Shown here in pieces: positions 5,110-6,918 of a DNA stretch of 6,918 bases; position 1 is the stretch's first letter, and the number at the start of each line of letters is the position of its first letter. The stretch is from contig MFGS01000131.1 in NCBI GenBank assembly GCA_001778355.1, positions 1-6,918 of the forward strand. The letters run 5' to 3'. The notes below the pieces were generated by a model. It worked only from the letters and a program-made list of their open reading frames with translations. It made no database searches and was not told where the DNA came from. The stretch comes from Candidatus Firestonebacteria bacterium RIFOXYA2_FULL_40_8 (GTDB lineage Bacteria; Oederibacteriota; D2-FULL-39-29). A program made the position numbers and the translations under genes.

Positions 5110-6072
5110 ATGAAGCTTATTGATTTCTATAAAGCAGTAGTTGAAAAAGGCATCGAAGCGGACCCTAGGGGTGAAGAACTGGTAAGGAAAGAGCTTAAGA
5201 AAATAGCCGAGAAATATAAAGCCTTAAAACCTGAAGATAAAAAGAAATTTGACGAGGATAAACTTTTCAATCCCTATGCGGATACCAGATTATTGAACGG
5301 GCTTCCCAATGCGGAAATTAAAAGAGTTATGGTCGGCGTGGATATTGATGCCGGAGAAATAGCTATTGCGGACCGGCTTTCGGAAAAAGGGAAAAAGATT
5401 GACCTTGTAATGGCTCATCATCCGTCAGGGAAAGCGCATGCTAACTTTTACGAAGTGATGGGAATGCAAAGCGACCTTTTCTATCAGGCAGGTGTTTCTA
5501 TTAATATAGCTGAGAATACAATGGGACCCAGGATGAAAGATGTTGAACGCAGGGTTTCGCCGGCAAATCATACCAAAACTGTTGATGCGGCAAAACTTCT
5601 TGACATTAATATGATGTGTGCTCATACGGTTGCCGATAATCATGTAGCAAGTTTTTTAACCTCTCTTTTTGCGAAGAAAAAACCCGAGACACTTAAAGAT
5701 ATTCTCAATATTTTAAATGAAATTGAAGAGTACAGTATCTCGGCTTCAAATAATGCGGGTCCGAAGATATTTTCTGGCAGTGAGAGCTCGAAATGCGGCA
5801 AGATATATGTAGATATGACCGGCGGCACCGAAGGTCCGAAGGAAATATATGAAGCGGCCTCAAAAGCCGGTTTTGGTACGTTCGTAGGCATGCATTACTC
5901 CGATGAACACAGAAAAGAGATCGAAAAGAACTTTATGAATATAGTAGTTGCGGGGCATATCAGCAGTGATAACCTAGGGTTGAACCTGCTCCTTGATGCC
6001 GTAATGAAGCAGCGCGGTAAACTGGATATAGTAGAATGCTCGGGTTACCGCAGGGTTTGCAGGTCCAAGTAA
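5110..6072 (+). CDS. Nif3-like (DUF34) dinuclear metal-binding protein
   Basis: Proteins of the NIF3/DUF34 family are often labelled 'GTP cyclohydrolase 1 type 2', but a general enzymatic role is not established, so I assign no reaction. Metal-ligand motifs are in family order: MAHHPSG with His103 and His104, CAHTVADNH with His172 and Asp176 (family HT-x-x-D), and AGHISSDN with His283 and Asp287 (family H-x-x-x-E, Asp here). The 320 residues include about 70 before the core (VMVGVDID, 73-80) that replace the usual short WDN-type start. They carry a charged helical stretch and FNPYADTRLLNG. From memory, long Nif3 proteins of this kind with NPY-x-DTR and HT-x-ADNHV occur in anaerobic Firmicutes and other bacteria, so this is a known but uncharacterised subfamily. 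It sits between mpg and dnaG, nine bases before dnaG. Translation may be tuned by the preceding palindrome. Confidence 0.85.
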   Translation: MKLIDFYKAVVEKGIEADPRGEELVRKELKKIAEKYKALKPEDKKKFDEDKLFNPYADTRLLNGLPNAEIKRVMVGVDIDAGEIAIADRLSEKGKKIDLVMAHHPSGKAHANFYEVMGMQSDLFYQAGVSINIAENTMGPRMKDVERRVSPANHTKTVDAAKLLDINMMCAHTVADNHVASFLTSLFAKKKPETLKDILNILNEIEEYSISASNNAGPKIFSGSESSKCGKIYVDMTGGTEGPKEIYEAASKAGFGTFVGMHYSDEHRKEIEKNFMNIVVAGHISSDNLGLNLLLDAVMKQRGKLDIVECSGYRRVCRSK

Positions 6073-6081
6073 CGGGAGTAT

Positions 6082-6918
6082 ATGGGTTTAATTCCTCAGG
6101 ATAAGATTTTACAGATAAAAGAGTCCTTTGACATTGTGGACGTAATAAGTGAACACGTTCACCTGAAAAAGTCGGGGCAAAACTTCAAAGGTTTATGCCC
6201 TTTTCACAATGAAAAAACGTCTTCTTTCGTTGTAAGTCCGGCTAAACAGATCTATCATTGTTTTGGCTGCGGTGAAGGCGGAAACGTACTGCATTTCATC
6301 TCCAAGATAGAAAGTATCAGCTTTGTAGAAGCCGTAAAATTACTGGCAGAGAAGAAGGGTATAGTTCTGGATGCCGGAGATACTGCCAGGAGAGACGAGT
6401 ACGAAGAGCTTTTTAAAATTAATGAGTTCGCGGTAAAATACTATAAACAGAAGATGAAAGAAAGCAAGACCGCGCAGGATTATTTAAGTAAACGGAATTT
6501 AAGTCCGGAGACGCTTGAAAAGTTCGCAATCGGGTATGTTCCCGATGAATGGGATGGTCTTTTAAATTACGCTAAAAGAAATAATATAACCACAGAGCTT
6601 CTTGAAAAAGCCGGGCTTATCATCAAAAGGGAGAAGAAAGACGGGTATTATGACAGGTTCCGTAACCGGATAATTTTCCCGATAGTCAGCAGTTTCGGCA
6701 GGTATGTGGCCTTTGGCGCGCGGGTACTGGATAGTTCGCTTCCAAAATATATAAATTCTCCCGAGACCCATGTGTATAGCAAAGGCAAAAATCTTTACGG
6801 CTGGAATCTGGCAAAAAGCAGTATTCCCGAGGATCTCGGAGTGGTAATTGTAGAGGGTTATCTCGACTGTATCACCTGCCATCAGTACGGCATTACAAAT
6901 ACGGTTGCAACACTGGGA
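6082..6918 (+). CDS. dnaG: DNA primase DnaG, 5' part (3' end outside window)
   Basis: DnaG makes the RNA primers for leading-strand initiation and Okazaki fragments, acting with the replicative helicase DnaB. The frame is open to the last base, giving 279 residues. The N-terminal zinc-binding domain has LCPFHNEKTSSF and YHCFGCGEGGNV with ligands Cys39, His42, Cys60 and Cys63. The RNA polymerase core begins with FRNRIIFPI (193-201), YVAFGARVL (208-216), PKYINSPET (221-229) and LYGWNLAK (238-245). The TOPRIM domain opens with VVIVEGYLDCI, where Glu258 is the first catalytic acidic residue. The rest of TOPRIM and the helicase-binding C-terminus lie beyond the window. A GGGAG (6074-6078) only three bases before the ATG is a tight ribosome binding site, but the conserved N-terminus (IPQDKILQIKESFDIVDVI) supports this start. 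As the distal gene after rpsU it matches the classical rpsU-dnaG(-rpoD) order, so a sigma factor gene may follow. Confidence 0.97.
   Translation, partial: MGLIPQDKILQIKESFDIVDVISEHVHLKKSGQNFKGLCPFHNEKTSSFVVSPAKQIYHCFGCGEGGNVLHFISKIESISFVEAVKLLAEKKGIVLDAGDTARRDEYEELFKINEFAVKYYKQKMKESKTAQDYLSKRNLSPETLEKFAIGYVPDEWDGLLNYAKRNNITTELLEKAGLIIKREKKDGYYDRFRNRIIFPIVSSFGRYVAFGARVLDSSLPKYINSPETHVYSKGKNLYGWNLAKSSIPEDLGVVIVEGYLDCITCHQYGITNTVATLG

Overview
The window looks like a stretch of a Gram-negative-type bacterial chromosome of moderate to low GC. An OmpA-family protein and a class A penicillin-binding protein imply an outer membrane and a peptidoglycan wall. Almost everything is ordinary housekeeping content, with no phage, insertion-sequence or defence genes. 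I cannot name the organism. The mix of an expanded rpsU-dnaG operon, an 'anaerobe-style' Nif3-like protein and short intergenic gaps would fit an uncultured or anaerobic lineage, but that is an impression and not a placement.

Layout. (1) At 1-1483 on the plus strand, the 3' part of an OmpA/Pal-like gene runs straight into rsmA (16S rRNA dimethyladenosine transferase), which probably starts at a TTG inside the end of the ompA-like gene. (2) At 1480-3537 on the minus strand lies a complete bifunctional peptidoglycan synthase (PBP1A family). It meets rsmA tail to tail with a 4-base overlap. (3) At 3538-3793 is a 256-base divergent control region. A leftward promoter sits so close to the PBP start codon that the mRNA should be nearly leaderless. 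A near-consensus rightward promoter is followed at its predicted start site by a terminator-shaped hairpin. (4) From 3794 to the right edge on the plus strand is an expanded macromolecular-synthesis operon: rpsU (bS21), yqeY, mpg (3-methyladenine DNA glycosylase), a Nif3-like metal-binding protein, and dnaG (primase, cut off by the window end).

The operon links translation initiation (bS21), a GatB/YqeY-domain protein, base-excision repair and replication priming. Three of its four junctions are only 3-9 bases. The fourth, between mpg and the Nif3-like gene, is 107 bases and is filled almost entirely by a large imperfect palindrome built from a GTCATTAGT-type motif. This palindrome also carries a CCTCCTT segment that could pair with the next gene's ribosome binding site.

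No clearly new biological system is visible. The points most worth a second look are the palindromic element with its possible translational switch, the architecture of the divergent control region, the near-leaderless PBP mRNA, and the Asp-to-Cys change in the peptidoglycan-binding motif of the OmpA-like protein.
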